DNA of 64,000 nt, from positions 1-64,000 of the forward strand of contig NZ_VIYG01000005.1 of the NCBI RefSeq assembly GCF_009389585.1. Reading direction: 5' to 3'. This document shows, piece by piece, positions 17,566 to 25,702 of this stretch; the stretch's first letter is position 1; each line of letters opens with the position of its first letter. The notes beneath the pieces were generated by a model. That model ran no database searches. It worked only from the letters and a program-made list of their open reading frames with translations, and was not told the origin of the DNA. Position numbers and translations under genes: made by a program. The stretch comes from Oceanobacillus sp. CFH 90083. GTDB taxonomy: Bacteria; Bacillota; Bacilli; Bacillales; Amphibacillaceae.

Positions 17566-17980
17566 AATATCTGCCTTTCCCAAATGGAAATACAATCCGG
17601 TACGGCTCCCCGGCAAGGCTTATCCGAATTGTTTGCGGATTTCTGGTAACACCGCCGGCGTAAAATTCAACATCTTTTGGATTAGAGGTCTCTAGAGAAA
17701 ATTGCGCCGGATATTCCCGTTTAATTTGCGTAGAGTGCTTAAGCAAAATGCGGTAGTGATCAGGATAAAACCTTAAAAAATATATTCCATTGATTTGCTG
17801 CGTACTCTTTGTATTTTGTAAAAAGAGTACATCCATTTCTAATGTATCAAGAAAATGCTGAAGCTCTAATTTATCCATCTGCTCCACCTGCAGCTTAGGC
17901 ATAAGCAAGAGGATAATAGACAACACAGACAGCGCAAACAATGTTTCAATCAAAGTAAATCCTCGTTCAGTTTGAAGCAT
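17549..17980 (-). CDS. comGD: Competence pseudopilin ComGD
   Basis: The 143-residue protein has the prepilin signature MLQTERGFTLIETLFALSVL: a seven-residue leader, a Gly-Phe processing site for ComC, and Glu5. The remainder is a soluble pilin-like domain. It overlaps comGC by 14 bases and comGE by 17. In B. subtilis, ComGD is processed by ComC and needed for assembly of the pseudopilus. Confidence 0.9.
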   Translation of the reverse strand: MLQTERGFTLIETLFALSVLSIILLLMPKLQVEQMDKLELQHFLDTLEMDVLFLQNTKSTQQINGIYFLRFYPDHYRILLKHSTQIKREYPAQFSLETSNPKDVEFYAGGVTRNPQTIRISLAGEPYRIVFPFGKGRYYVEER

Positions 17981-18272
17981 TTACAACACCATTAGAAATA
18001 GAAAGCTCATTTCCATTCGAGCATGTCCGTTGATCTTCAGTGATATAATCAGCACTGACAAGCTGGTTTAGACTGGAAGGTAAATTGCCTGTGTCAATAC
18101 GATAAGCATCTACCTGGGCCTGTACAACGGAAATTAATGCATCACAGCCCTTTGAATGGACATCTCCTGTTTTCTTGCCCAGATTCGGTATTATCAGAAT
18201 CATTATTACGGAGATAACCATTAAGACGATTAACATTTCAATCAGTGTAAAAGCTCTTTGATCTTTTAACAT
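17967..18272 (-). CDS. comGC: Major competence pseudopilin ComGC
   Basis: The 101-residue protein is the main pseudopilus subunit. Its N-terminus MLKDQRAFTLIEMLIVLMVI has Glu5 and a hydrophobic helix. The residue before the cleavage site is Ala rather than the usual Gly. Two Cys (SKGCDAL and DQRTCSNG) match the intramolecular disulfide known in B. subtilis ComGC. AAAGGAGCC precedes the ATG. It lies 12 bases after comGB. Confidence 0.93.
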   Translation of the reverse strand: MLKDQRAFTLIEMLIVLMVISVIMILIIPNLGKKTGDVHSKGCDALISVVQAQVDAYRIDTGNLPSSLNQLVSADYITEDQRTCSNGNELSISNGVVNASN

Positions 18273-18284
18273 AAAACGGCTCCT

Positions 18285-19325
18285 TTACATCGTATTCATT
18301 AATTCAAACATCGGCGACATCAGACTAATATAGATAAATATGATAAATGCGCCAATAATCGAGAAAAAAATAGGCTGGATATAAACAATTCTTTTTTGCA
18401 GCCGCTGATACATAGTATCAATCGAAACATCCGCATAGACAGCTAAGTCCTTCGCCAGACTTTTTGCATCGATATTAGAAGATAAAATATCCGTCAGGTG
18501 ATTCTCTAAAAATTCCATCGTCGTTAAAAGGCCATGAATGGAACGCCCTTTAAAATATTCTAATTGCATTTGCTTTGCGTAATAAGAAATAATCGGAAGC
18601 TTTGTCTGTTTGGACATGTAATTCAATAATTCCTTCATAGGCATTCCGGTTTGTAAAAGAGAGCTGTATAAAGCAGCAAAGTGGAAGGATGTTTGCCTCT
18701 TTTGATAAGAGCGGTATAGAGGGATTCTTTTATATAGAGTCAATTTTGTTTCTAAAGAGATATTTTTTCTTACAGCCAGCCAAATAAACAGACCAAAGCC
18801 AAATAGAATCAGAAGAACAAGGATGGAATAGCCAAGCCAGGAAGAGAGGAAAATAACGACCTGCAGCAGAATCGGAAGCTCTCCGAACATAAGCTGCTGA
18901 AAGGAAGGAATAACGCGCGAATAAATAAAAAATATCAGCCCGCTGAAAATCAGGAGTAATATAAGTGGATAACGTACGGTTTGCTGGAATTTACGAATGT
19001 AGTGAACACGCTGCTGAAATAATTGATAGCAATGTTCAATCCGCTCATATATGTTTGCTTTTTCCCGTACAACAAACAGGTAAGAGACAATAGAATGGTG
19101 AAAACCGGCTCTGTCCATTGCTTCATCTAAATGGTCTCCTGTCTCCAAATGTCTTAAAACCTGCTTTGAGACAGGCTCTAATTCACCATAATATTTCATG
19201 GTATCTAAAGCGTGGATGAGTGTCAAACCTCTGGAAAGCATACGCTGCAGGACTTGTAGAAATTGCAGCTGTGTAGTAATAGATATCTTATGATTATTGA
19301 AGCGAAACCGTTTCGGTAAAGCCAT
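18285..19325 (-). CDS. comGB: Competence pseudopilus platform protein ComGB
   Basis: The 346-residue inner-membrane protein belongs to the PilC/GspF family. Duplicated cytoplasmic domains (TQLQFLQVLQRMLSRGLTL near residue 20, and SFHFAALYSSLLQTGMPM near 220) are each followed by hydrophobic segments, and the C-terminal IFFSIIGAFIIFIYISLMSPM is typical. It forms the platform on which ComGA drives pseudopilus assembly. The ATG at 19325 overlaps comGA by about 30 bases and has AGAAAGG upstream. A longer frame exists but lacks a site. Confidence 0.92.
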   Translation of the reverse strand: MALPKRFRFNNHKISITTQLQFLQVLQRMLSRGLTLIHALDTMKYYGELEPVSKQVLRHLETGDHLDEAMDRAGFHHSIVSYLFVVREKANIYERIEHCYQLFQQRVHYIRKFQQTVRYPLILLLIFSGLIFFIYSRVIPSFQQLMFGELPILLQVVIFLSSWLGYSILVLLILFGFGLFIWLAVRKNISLETKLTLYKRIPLYRSYQKRQTSFHFAALYSSLLQTGMPMKELLNYMSKQTKLPIISYYAKQMQLEYFKGRSIHGLLTTMEFLENHLTDILSSNIDAKSLAKDLAVYADVSIDTMYQRLQKRIVYIQPIFFSIIGAFIIFIYISLMSPMFELMNTM

Positions 19326-20292
19326 AAGCAAATGCCTTTCTTTGCAGATTTTTAAATTGATGCTGTTTTGGTAAATCTTGCAGCGTCCCCTCAATAGCTT
19401 CAGTCAAGTAAGCTCCCTCGATAAGCTCACCGATAGCGCTCCGCTGCTGTTTATTGTTCCTCATAATCGGAATTAAGCGTAAAGCTCCAACGCCGATAAG
19501 AATCTGATGAAGGTCGGCTGCTTTAATCCCCATCTCTTTTAATCGGAAAATAGTACCAATAGCATTTTTAGCATGCAGCGTACTTAAGACGAGATGACCG
19601 GTTAAAGCAGCCTCAACCGCAAATTGCGCGGTTTCTCTATCCCGAATCTCCCCGACCATCAAAATATCGGGGTCATGACGCAAAGCTGCTTTCAAGCCTG
19701 CCTGATAGGAAATACCTGCACGTTCATTAATCTGAACTTGCAAAATTTGTTTTATTTTTCTTTCAATAGGGTCTTCCAAGGAGATAATTTGGCAGGGCCT
19801 TTCCTTCATTTTCATTTCTAACAAGGAATATAGAGTCGATGATTTCCCGCTTCCAGTAGCTCCAGTTATTAAAATAAGCCCGGAATCATGATTCATCCAT
19901 CTTCGCATTTGCTGTATTTGATTAGGGAAAAGAAACAAATAATCCAGCGGTAAAGTATCATTTTGAGGAAGAATTCGAATAGCTATCGTTTCTTGCTGAT
20001 AATGAGGAAGCGTTGAGATACGAAGCGCATAATCTTTTGATCCAAAACTCCAAATCATTGTACCTGCCTGAGGCTTCCGGTTTTCGCCAATATCCATATT
20101 GGCACTGAATTTAAAAAATGTTCTGAGAAGCTGGTATTGCTTTGTTAAAATGGTGCGGATAAAGGTACGTTTACCATGGATACGAAAATAGATTTCTGTT
20201 TCCTGCTCGTATGGATAGAAGTGAATATCGGAGGCCTGCTGCTTTGTCGCCGACTGAAAGAGGTCGTCAGATAATTTGGTGACATGATTCAT
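19294..20292 (-). CDS. comGA: Competence traffic ATPase ComGA
   Basis: The 332-residue protein is a PilB/GspE-type ATPase. Walker A is GATGSGKSSTLYSL near residue 130, the Asp box is near SLEDPIE, Walker B is in DPDILMVGEIRDRETA near 200, and the His box is near GHLVLSTLHAKN. It powers assembly of the competence pseudopilus and in B. subtilis also helps hold competent cells in growth arrest. GAGGAGGTGA before the ATG at 20292 decides the start; the frame is open 18 codons upstream. First gene of comG. ComK control is expected but I found no clean pair of AAAA-N5-TTTT boxes. Confidence 0.95.
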   Translation of the reverse strand: MNHVTKLSDDLFQSATKQQASDIHFYPYEQETEIYFRIHGKRTFIRTILTKQYQLLRTFFKFSANMDIGENRKPQAGTMIWSFGSKDYALRISTLPHYQQETIAIRILPQNDTLPLDYLFLFPNQIQQMRRWMNHDSGLILITGATGSGKSSTLYSLLEMKMKERPCQIISLEDPIERKIKQILQVQINERAGISYQAGLKAALRHDPDILMVGEIRDRETAQFAVEAALTGHLVLSTLHAKNAIGTIFRLKEMGIKAADLHQILIGVGALRLIPIMRNNKQQRSAIGELIEGAYLTEAIEGTLQDLPKQHQFKNLQRKAFAYGFTETVSLQ

Positions 20293-20446
20293 GTAGTCAC
20301 CTCCTCTGCAAAAAATATTTGTGACATAGTCTATACAGTTCGACATCTCTTTTAATTATCCTTCTTTTTTATAAAAAAAGAATAGATTTTTTTTAATTGT
20401 TTAAGCTATACATAAAGTTGTCTTTAAAAGGGGCGTTGAATAAACT

Positions 20447-20650
20447 ATGAAGAGCAATGATTATATTCGTTTTTTAACAGAAGAAATGGTAAAATACATG
20501 CATTTATCTTCAGAAGAAAAAGCAGAGCGGAAGCAAAAAAAACAGAAAGCTTCTAATCCCTTATACAGTAATAAATGGCTGGGAGTTATTCCTTTTTCTG
20601 TCCAGTCCTGGTATCGTAAAAGAAAAAACAGCCGGAAACCATCCAGCTAG
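20447..20650 (+). CDS. yqzE: YqzE family small protein
   Basis: The 67-residue basic protein starts MKSNDYIRFLTEEMVKYMHL and ends with a Lys/Arg-rich tail, with WLGVIPFSVQSWYRKRK as the conserved core of YqzE. The function is unknown. In B. subtilis yqzE follows comGG on the same strand; here it is divergent from comGA at the other end of the operon and shares the comG promoter region. A ribosome site (AAAAGGGGCG) precedes the ATG. Confidence 0.78.
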   Translation: MKSNDYIRFLTEEMVKYMHLSSEEKAERKQKKQKASNPLYSNKWLGVIPFSVQSWYRKRKNSRKPSS

Positions 20651-20690
20651 CTTTCACCATCTGCCCTGCAAATCGCAGTATTGTATAAAA

Positions 20691-20723
20691 AAACGACACA
20701 GGCATTACACCTGCATCGTTCCT
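20691..20723. terminator. Terminator downstream of the LTA synthase-family gene
   Basis: On the minus strand AACGATGCAGG, a seven-base loop and CCTGTGTCGTT are followed by seven T. The hairpin could also end yqzE transcription. Confidence 0.8.
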
Positions 20724-20724
20724 T

Positions 20725-22668
20725 TTATTCCTGTTCTTCCTCATCTCCAAAGTCAACAAATCGGAACAGATCTCCGTAAATGATGGAGTCAGAGTAAGAA
20801 AGCTCTGTATCTACTTTTTCTTGAATAGTATCGCAAGCACTCTCCACTTTCTCCAGCTCTTCATTTGCTTCTTCCTCTGAATCCGTCTCTTCTTCAACGA
20901 TCTCATCCATTGGTTCTCCTGTTTCACGATCATAGCAGGAACCAGCAGTTTTTACAAATTCATCGCTGACAAAATCACCATTACGTAATGCTATATAGCC
21001 TTTTCTGTCATCACTGAATAAGTCATTACCGAAATAGATATCTTCGCCGGCATCGACACCAAGCATATTTAGCATCGTTGGTTTCAAGTCAATTTGACCG
21101 GTAACCTCATCAATCACTTCTCCATTCCCGTCTCCAGGAATATGAATGAATAATGGAACACGCTGTAATTGAACCTGATCATAAGGTGTAATCTCTTCCT
21201 GATCTAAATACTGTGCCATCGCTTTATTATGGTTCGCACTGATTCCAATGTGGTCACCCATAATAATGATAATGGAGTCTTCATAGAGACCGGACTCTTT
21301 CAGTTCATCAAAGAATTCTTCGATTGCCTCATCCATATAACGGACAGTCGGAATATAACTATTTAACGTATTGGAATTCGAGTCAAACTTATCAATTGTT
21401 GCATCTTCCTCATCCAATTCAAATGGGAAGTGGTTTGTTAATAATATCATTTTTGAATAGAATGGCTCTTCCAATTCTTCCAGAAGAGGAATAGATTGTT
21501 CAAAGAACGGTTTATCCTTCAGACCCCATCCTACTGAGTTTTCCGGAGTAACGTCATAAGACTCTTCGCCATAGAATTCATCAATATTTAAGCTGTTGTA
21601 CATCGCATCCCGGTTCCAGAAGCTTTTATTATTTGCATGCAATACTGCAGAAGTATAGCCAGCTTCTTTTATCATTTCCGGAAATGCATGATAATCATTA
21701 TTTCCGTGTGTAAAGAATACAGCACCACGGGATAACGGGTACAATGAGTTTTCTACTAAGAACTCTGAATCAGATGTATTCCCCTGACCGGTTTGTTCAT
21801 AGAAGTTGTCAAAGTAATACGTGTCTTCATCCTGAGCTAATTCATTAAGGAATGGTGTAACCTCTTCCCCGTTTACTTCACTATTCATCACAAAATGCTG
21901 CAGTGATTCGGCATTCAGGAAAATGATATTTTTACCCTTGGCAACGCCATGCATTGCTTCACTGCGCTCATGCTCAATATTCTCGCGTACGTATTCCTGC
22001 ATCTCAGGAATTTCATTTCCATCTGCAAAAACACGCTGTGATTCATTTTTAGAGTGAACAACCACATCATATACGTGGTAGTTAAACAGACCAATATTTT
22101 TAACTAAATATTCACGGTCAAAACCGCGGGTAAACAGTTGCGGTCTTTCCATTTCTGCTAAGAAAAAGTTACCTGCAAGTAAAACTAATGAAAATGCCAG
22201 AACGCCGACTTTGCCGCTCCTCGGATACAGTACAGATAAATTTCCTTCATATTTCTTACTTAAATACCAGACAATCGCAACATCTGCAAATATAAAAAGA
22301 TCCCACGGTTTAATTAAAGTCAAGATACTGGATCCCAGATCCGTCATATTGCTTCCCATAAATAATTGCGGGATGGTTATAAAATCTGTAAATTGGCGAT
22401 AGAATACAAGGTTGGCCCAAACAAGCAGGGACATTACTAATATAGCATACCGAATATACTTCATTTGTCTGGAAGACTTTTTAAACCAGACTCCTAATGC
22501 CAGAATTAAAAATGCCGACACAAATGGATTAATAAATAAAATTAATTCCTGCATGGAGTTATCGAGTTCAATATTAAATACAAAACGGTAGACAATATAC
22601 GTTTTCAGCCCAAGTAGCAATGCCGCAATAACATAAAGCGGTATCTTTGGCTTTTTAAATCGTTTCAT
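20725..22668 (-). CDS. yqgS: Lipoteichoic acid synthase-family membrane sulfatase (LtaS/YqgS type)
   Basis: The 647-residue protein has five N-terminal transmembrane helices (to about residue 190) and an extracellular sulfatase-fold domain. The catalytic Thr lies in GQGNTSDSEF near residue 300, and metal ligands fit NAESLQ near 255 and MGDHIG near 475. It polymerises glycerol phosphate from phosphatidylglycerol into lipoteichoic acid, or primes that chain. Position beside glcK and yqgQ matches yqgS rather than yflE/ltaS, so it may be one of several paralogues. The C-terminus (from about 595) is very acidic. GGGGAGGA precedes the ATG. Confidence 0.9.
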   Translation of the reverse strand: MKRFKKPKIPLYVIAALLLGLKTYIVYRFVFNIELDNSMQELILFINPFVSAFLILALGVWFKKSSRQMKYIRYAILVMSLLVWANLVFYRQFTDFITIPQLFMGSNMTDLGSSILTLIKPWDLFIFADVAIVWYLSKKYEGNLSVLYPRSGKVGVLAFSLVLLAGNFFLAEMERPQLFTRGFDREYLVKNIGLFNYHVYDVVVHSKNESQRVFADGNEIPEMQEYVRENIEHERSEAMHGVAKGKNIIFLNAESLQHFVMNSEVNGEEVTPFLNELAQDEDTYYFDNFYEQTGQGNTSDSEFLVENSLYPLSRGAVFFTHGNNDYHAFPEMIKEAGYTSAVLHANNKSFWNRDAMYNSLNIDEFYGEESYDVTPENSVGWGLKDKPFFEQSIPLLEELEEPFYSKMILLTNHFPFELDEEDATIDKFDSNSNTLNSYIPTVRYMDEAIEEFFDELKESGLYEDSIIIIMGDHIGISANHNKAMAQYLDQEEITPYDQVQLQRVPLFIHIPGDGNGEVIDEVTGQIDLKPTMLNMLGVDAGEDIYFGNDLFSDDRKGYIALRNGDFVSDEFVKTAGSCYDRETGEPMDEIVEEETDSEEEANEELEKVESACDTIQEKVDTELSYSDSIIYGDLFRFVDFGDEEEQE

Positions 22669-22886
22669 TTATATCCTCCCCTAAATAATAAAAACAGGAA
22701 TACGAATTTCTTTAACATACTACTTCCCATTTTATTAACTAATGTAAACCTACAGTTAAAGAATTTTACATCTTATTCATACGATTTGGCAAGTAAAAGG
22801 TTTCACATTTAACTATTTTATTTTAATAGCCGTTCATAAATTACTATTTTAGTAGATAATCTAAAAAAATCAAGTCTGAAAATCAA

Positions 22887-23846
22887 TTAACTATTATTTT
22901 CATACACAAGGTATGCTCCGCCAATAATACCTGCATCATTTCCCAGCTGACAAACTTTAATTGTACATACTTCACTCACTTTTGGCAATGCATGCCTCTC
23001 GAATGCTTTTGTGACAGCGCGGGTCAAGTAGTCTCCCGCGTTCGAAACACCGCCGCCTATTAAAATATTGGAAGGATTGATAACCATCGACATATTTGCC
23101 ATTGCTTTCCCTAAAACATCTGTAGTATAGTCTATAATTTCCTCCGCAGCTTGATCTCCCTGCTTTGCCAGTTCAAAAATATCCTGCGTGGAAATACTTC
23201 CCTTATCTTGAAATATTTTTGCCAGGCGGGATTCAGGGTTTGTCTGCACCTTCTCCATTCCCTGTCTGACAATGCCAGTCGCAGATGCAATTGTTTCTAA
23301 GCATCCTTTTTTGCCACAATTACATAAATGACCATTTTCCAGTACCTCAATATGACCAATCTCGCCTGCCATACCATTGGCACCATTTAAAATCGAACCA
23401 TTTGCAATGATTCCTCCGCCGACACCTGTTCCTAATGTGATAGCGATTAAATTTCTGGATTGATTTCCTGCACCTACCCAGTTTTCTCCTAACACAGCAA
23501 TATTGGCATCATTTTCAACGTACACAGGAACCTTCGCTATTTTTTCAAGCTCTTCAGCCAAATGAATATCTTTCCATCCAATGTTGACAGCTTCGGTAAT
23601 AATACCAGCATGTGTATCTACAAACCCTGGTGCCCCGACACCGATTCCTTTAATGGATGTATTGTTATATGCTGGCGTCTGTAATTTTGATTCAATACTA
23701 TTCCAGATATCAGAAATAATATTGGCGCCTTTATTTGTTAAATCGGTTGGAATTTCCCACTTCTCTTTGATCTCTCCATGTTCTGTAATAAATCCAATTT
23801 TTACAGTGGTTCCGCCAACATCTACGCCTACTAATAGTTCATTCAT
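22887..23846 (-). CDS. glcK: ROK-family glucokinase
   Basis: The 319-residue enzyme phosphorylates glucose with ATP. The phosphate-1 motif VGVDVGGTTVKIGF is at the N-terminus, the ROK zinc-binding segment reads HLCNCGKKGCLETIAS near residue 170, the catalytic Asp lies in VENDANIAVLGE near 105, and the adenosine motif IGGGVSNAG is near 265. It overlaps yqgQ upstream by eight bases, as in B. subtilis. GAAGGAGAC precedes the ATG. Confidence 0.94.
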   Translation of the reverse strand: MNELLVGVDVGGTTVKIGFITEHGEIKEKWEIPTDLTNKGANIISDIWNSIESKLQTPAYNNTSIKGIGVGAPGFVDTHAGIITEAVNIGWKDIHLAEELEKIAKVPVYVENDANIAVLGENWVGAGNQSRNLIAITLGTGVGGGIIANGSILNGANGMAGEIGHIEVLENGHLCNCGKKGCLETIASATGIVRQGMEKVQTNPESRLAKIFQDKGSISTQDIFELAKQGDQAAEEIIDYTTDVLGKAMANMSMVINPSNILIGGGVSNAGDYLTRAVTKAFERHALPKVSEVCTIKVCQLGNDAGIIGGAYLVYENNS

Positions 23847-24051
23847 TTATTCCCGTCTCCTTCTTATATTCTCTTATCTCTTTTTTTAGAAGCAATACCG
23901 CTTGCTGAAATTGCTGTGCATCAATCATTTTCCATTCATATAGTTCATTTATTTCCATTATCATTAATTCTAAATCGCCTAAACGGTCTGTTGTATAAAT
24001 CAACGTACCAAATTTCATCAGCAATTTTCGTACTTCATATATACTCTGCAT
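23839..24051 (-). CDS. yqgQ: YqgQ family protein (DUF910)
   Basis: The 70-residue, predominantly helical protein starts MQSIYEVRKLLMKFGTLIYT and continues DRLGDLELMIMEINELYEW, which matches YqgQ/DUF910. Family members are small helical-bundle proteins of unknown function, possibly nucleic-acid binding. It overlaps glcK and precedes it in the same operon. GGTGAT precedes the ATG. Confidence 0.88.
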   Translation of the reverse strand: MQSIYEVRKLLMKFGTLIYTTDRLGDLELMIMEINELYEWKMIDAQQFQQAVLLLKKEIREYKKETGINE

Positions 24052-24103
24052 GTTATCACCAAAAATATTATATCAAAACGGCATGAAAATGGGAAATCGA
24101 AAT

Positions 24104-24135
24104 AAGATCCAAATCGGATTAACGATCTGGATCTT
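24104..24135 (-). terminator. Terminator overlapping the stop of the SpoVAF-like gene
   Basis: On the minus strand AAGATCCAGATCG, a six-base loop and CGATTTGGATCTT form a strong stem that contains the stop codon. The tail is only moderately T-rich. Confidence 0.6.
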
Positions 24136-25576
24136 TCGGTCGTAATATAGATGGGCGGAGATGTCTTACTGGTAATGGAAACCGGATAAATGTGTCACGC
24201 ATATTCTTCGCTGAAAATGGAACCAGCGGCCAGAAATATGGCGTATTCAGTGTATTCATCTTGATTAAAAACAACAGCCAGATTGTTACACCGGCAACAT
24301 AACCGCTTACACCAAATAATGCCGTGGAAAATAATAGAAATAAGCGGACAAGACGGTTTGCCATCCCTAATTCATAGCTTGGTGTGGCATAGGAACCAAT
24401 TGCTGCGGTGGCGATATATAAGACCACCTCATGTGAAAACCAGCCAACTTGTACGGAGACCTCCCCAATCATAATGGCAGCTACTAACCCGAGTGCTGTC
24501 CCAAGTGCAGAGGGTGTATGGATAGAAGCCATCCTTAAAACATCCAGCCCCAGCTCGGCGATTAAAAATTGTACCAATAATGGGATAACCCCAGCATCCT
24601 CTGGACCTATAAAGGAATATGCGGGCGGTAATAGTTCAGGCTGTACAGAAAATAGATAATATAGCGGCAGCAGAACTAAAGAAAGAAATATGGCGATAAA
24701 TCGAACAATTCGTAAATAAGCTCCGACACTTGGCTTTTGACGATATTCCTCTGCATGCTGCAGATGCTGCCAGAACGTTGTCTGGGTAATCATCGCACTA
24801 GGTGTCCCATCGATAATAAGTACAATATGCCCCTCCAGCAAATGAGAAGCAGCTGTATCCGGGCGTTCCGTATACCGGACTGCCGGATACGGGTTCCAAT
24901 AACGGTCGCTGAAAAATTCTTCCAGTGTTTTTTCTGCCATCGGAAGTCCGTCTGTGTCTATCCCATTAATTAATTCTTTTAACTTCTCTACTTGTTTCGA
25001 GTCAGCTATATCCTCTATGTAACTAATAACAACATCTGTTTTAGAGCGCCTGCCGACCTGCATAAACTCCATCCTGAGAGACCGATCCCTCACCCGGCGC
25101 CTCGTCAGTGCTGTATTAAACACAAGTGTTTCAACAAAACCATCACGAGGCCCTCTGACCACCCTTTCCAGGTCAGGTTCCTCCGGAGATCGTGCCGGAT
25201 ATTGTCTTGCATCAATAATAATCGCTTTATCTAAACGATCGACAAATAAAACCGTTGCCCCAGAAAGGATAAAATCAATTAATTTATCCATTTCCTTCAT
25301 TTCTTCTATTTCAATAAAGGGAATGTCTCTTTTCATTAATTTTCGCAGGGTATCTGTATCCAGTTCATTGGGCTTGAGTCTTTGCAGCGACTGCATAATA
25401 AATAACATCACATCATCTTTAACAAAACCATCAATCATAAACATAGCCATATCTTTGCCGGCATAGTTCAAATCTAAATAAATTAAATCAAAGCTTTTAT
25501 CAACTGCTAAGTAAGACTTTAAATAAGAAACATTTGCTTCCAGGTTCGCTTCTACTTTTTTCATCTGATTCGTCAC
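24119..25576 (-). CDS. Spore germination GerA/SpoVAF-family membrane protein
   Basis: The 485-residue protein has a soluble N-terminal GerA domain (about 20-280) followed by four or five transmembrane helices. Its sequence is closest to SpoVAF: HAEEYRQKPSVGAYLRIVRF near 290, LRMASIHTPSALGTALGL near 355, IATAAIGSYATPSYELGMAN near 395 and NTPYFWPLVPFS near 445. SpoVAF-type proteins act in the spore inner membrane beside SpoVA channels during dipicolinate release. Here no spoVA genes accompany it. The GTG at 25576 is chosen for its AAGGTGAT site; another GTG lies three codons upstream. Confidence 0.85.
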   Translation of the reverse strand: MTNQMKKVEANLEANVSYLKSYLAVDKSFDLIYLDLNYAGKDMAMFMIDGFVKDDVMLFIMQSLQRLKPNELDTDTLRKLMKRDIPFIEIEEMKEMDKLIDFILSGATVLFVDRLDKAIIIDARQYPARSPEEPDLERVVRGPRDGFVETLVFNTALTRRRVRDRSLRMEFMQVGRRSKTDVVISYIEDIADSKQVEKLKELINGIDTDGLPMAEKTLEEFFSDRYWNPYPAVRYTERPDTAASHLLEGHIVLIIDGTPSAMITQTTFWQHLQHAEEYRQKPSVGAYLRIVRFIAIFLSLVLLPLYYLFSVQPELLPPAYSFIGPEDAGVIPLLVQFLIAELGLDVLRMASIHTPSALGTALGLVAAIMIGEVSVQVGWFSHEVVLYIATAAIGSYATPSYELGMANRLVRLFLLFSTALFGVSGYVAGVTIWLLFLIKMNTLNTPYFWPLVPFSAKNMRDTFIRFPLPVRHLRPSILRPKDPDR

Positions 25577-25666
25577 TTTTATCACCTTAATTATGATTAG
25601 GATGTAGATAGTTTATATCACCAGATGAAAACTATACATTACATTCTGATCGAAACAGCACGTAAA

Positions 25667-25700
25667 AAATCAGACCGCATCTTTTTAGCAGTCTGATTTT
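25667..25700 (-). terminator. Terminator of gluP
   Basis: On the minus strand AAAATCAGAC and GTCTGATTTTTT pair across a 14-base loop directly after the gluP stop. Confidence 0.75.
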
Positions 25701-25702
25701 AG

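Noticed and set aside
20293-20446. Possible ComK boxes before comGA
   Set aside because: A/T runs are present but no pair of AAAA-N5-TTTT sites at an accepted spacing.
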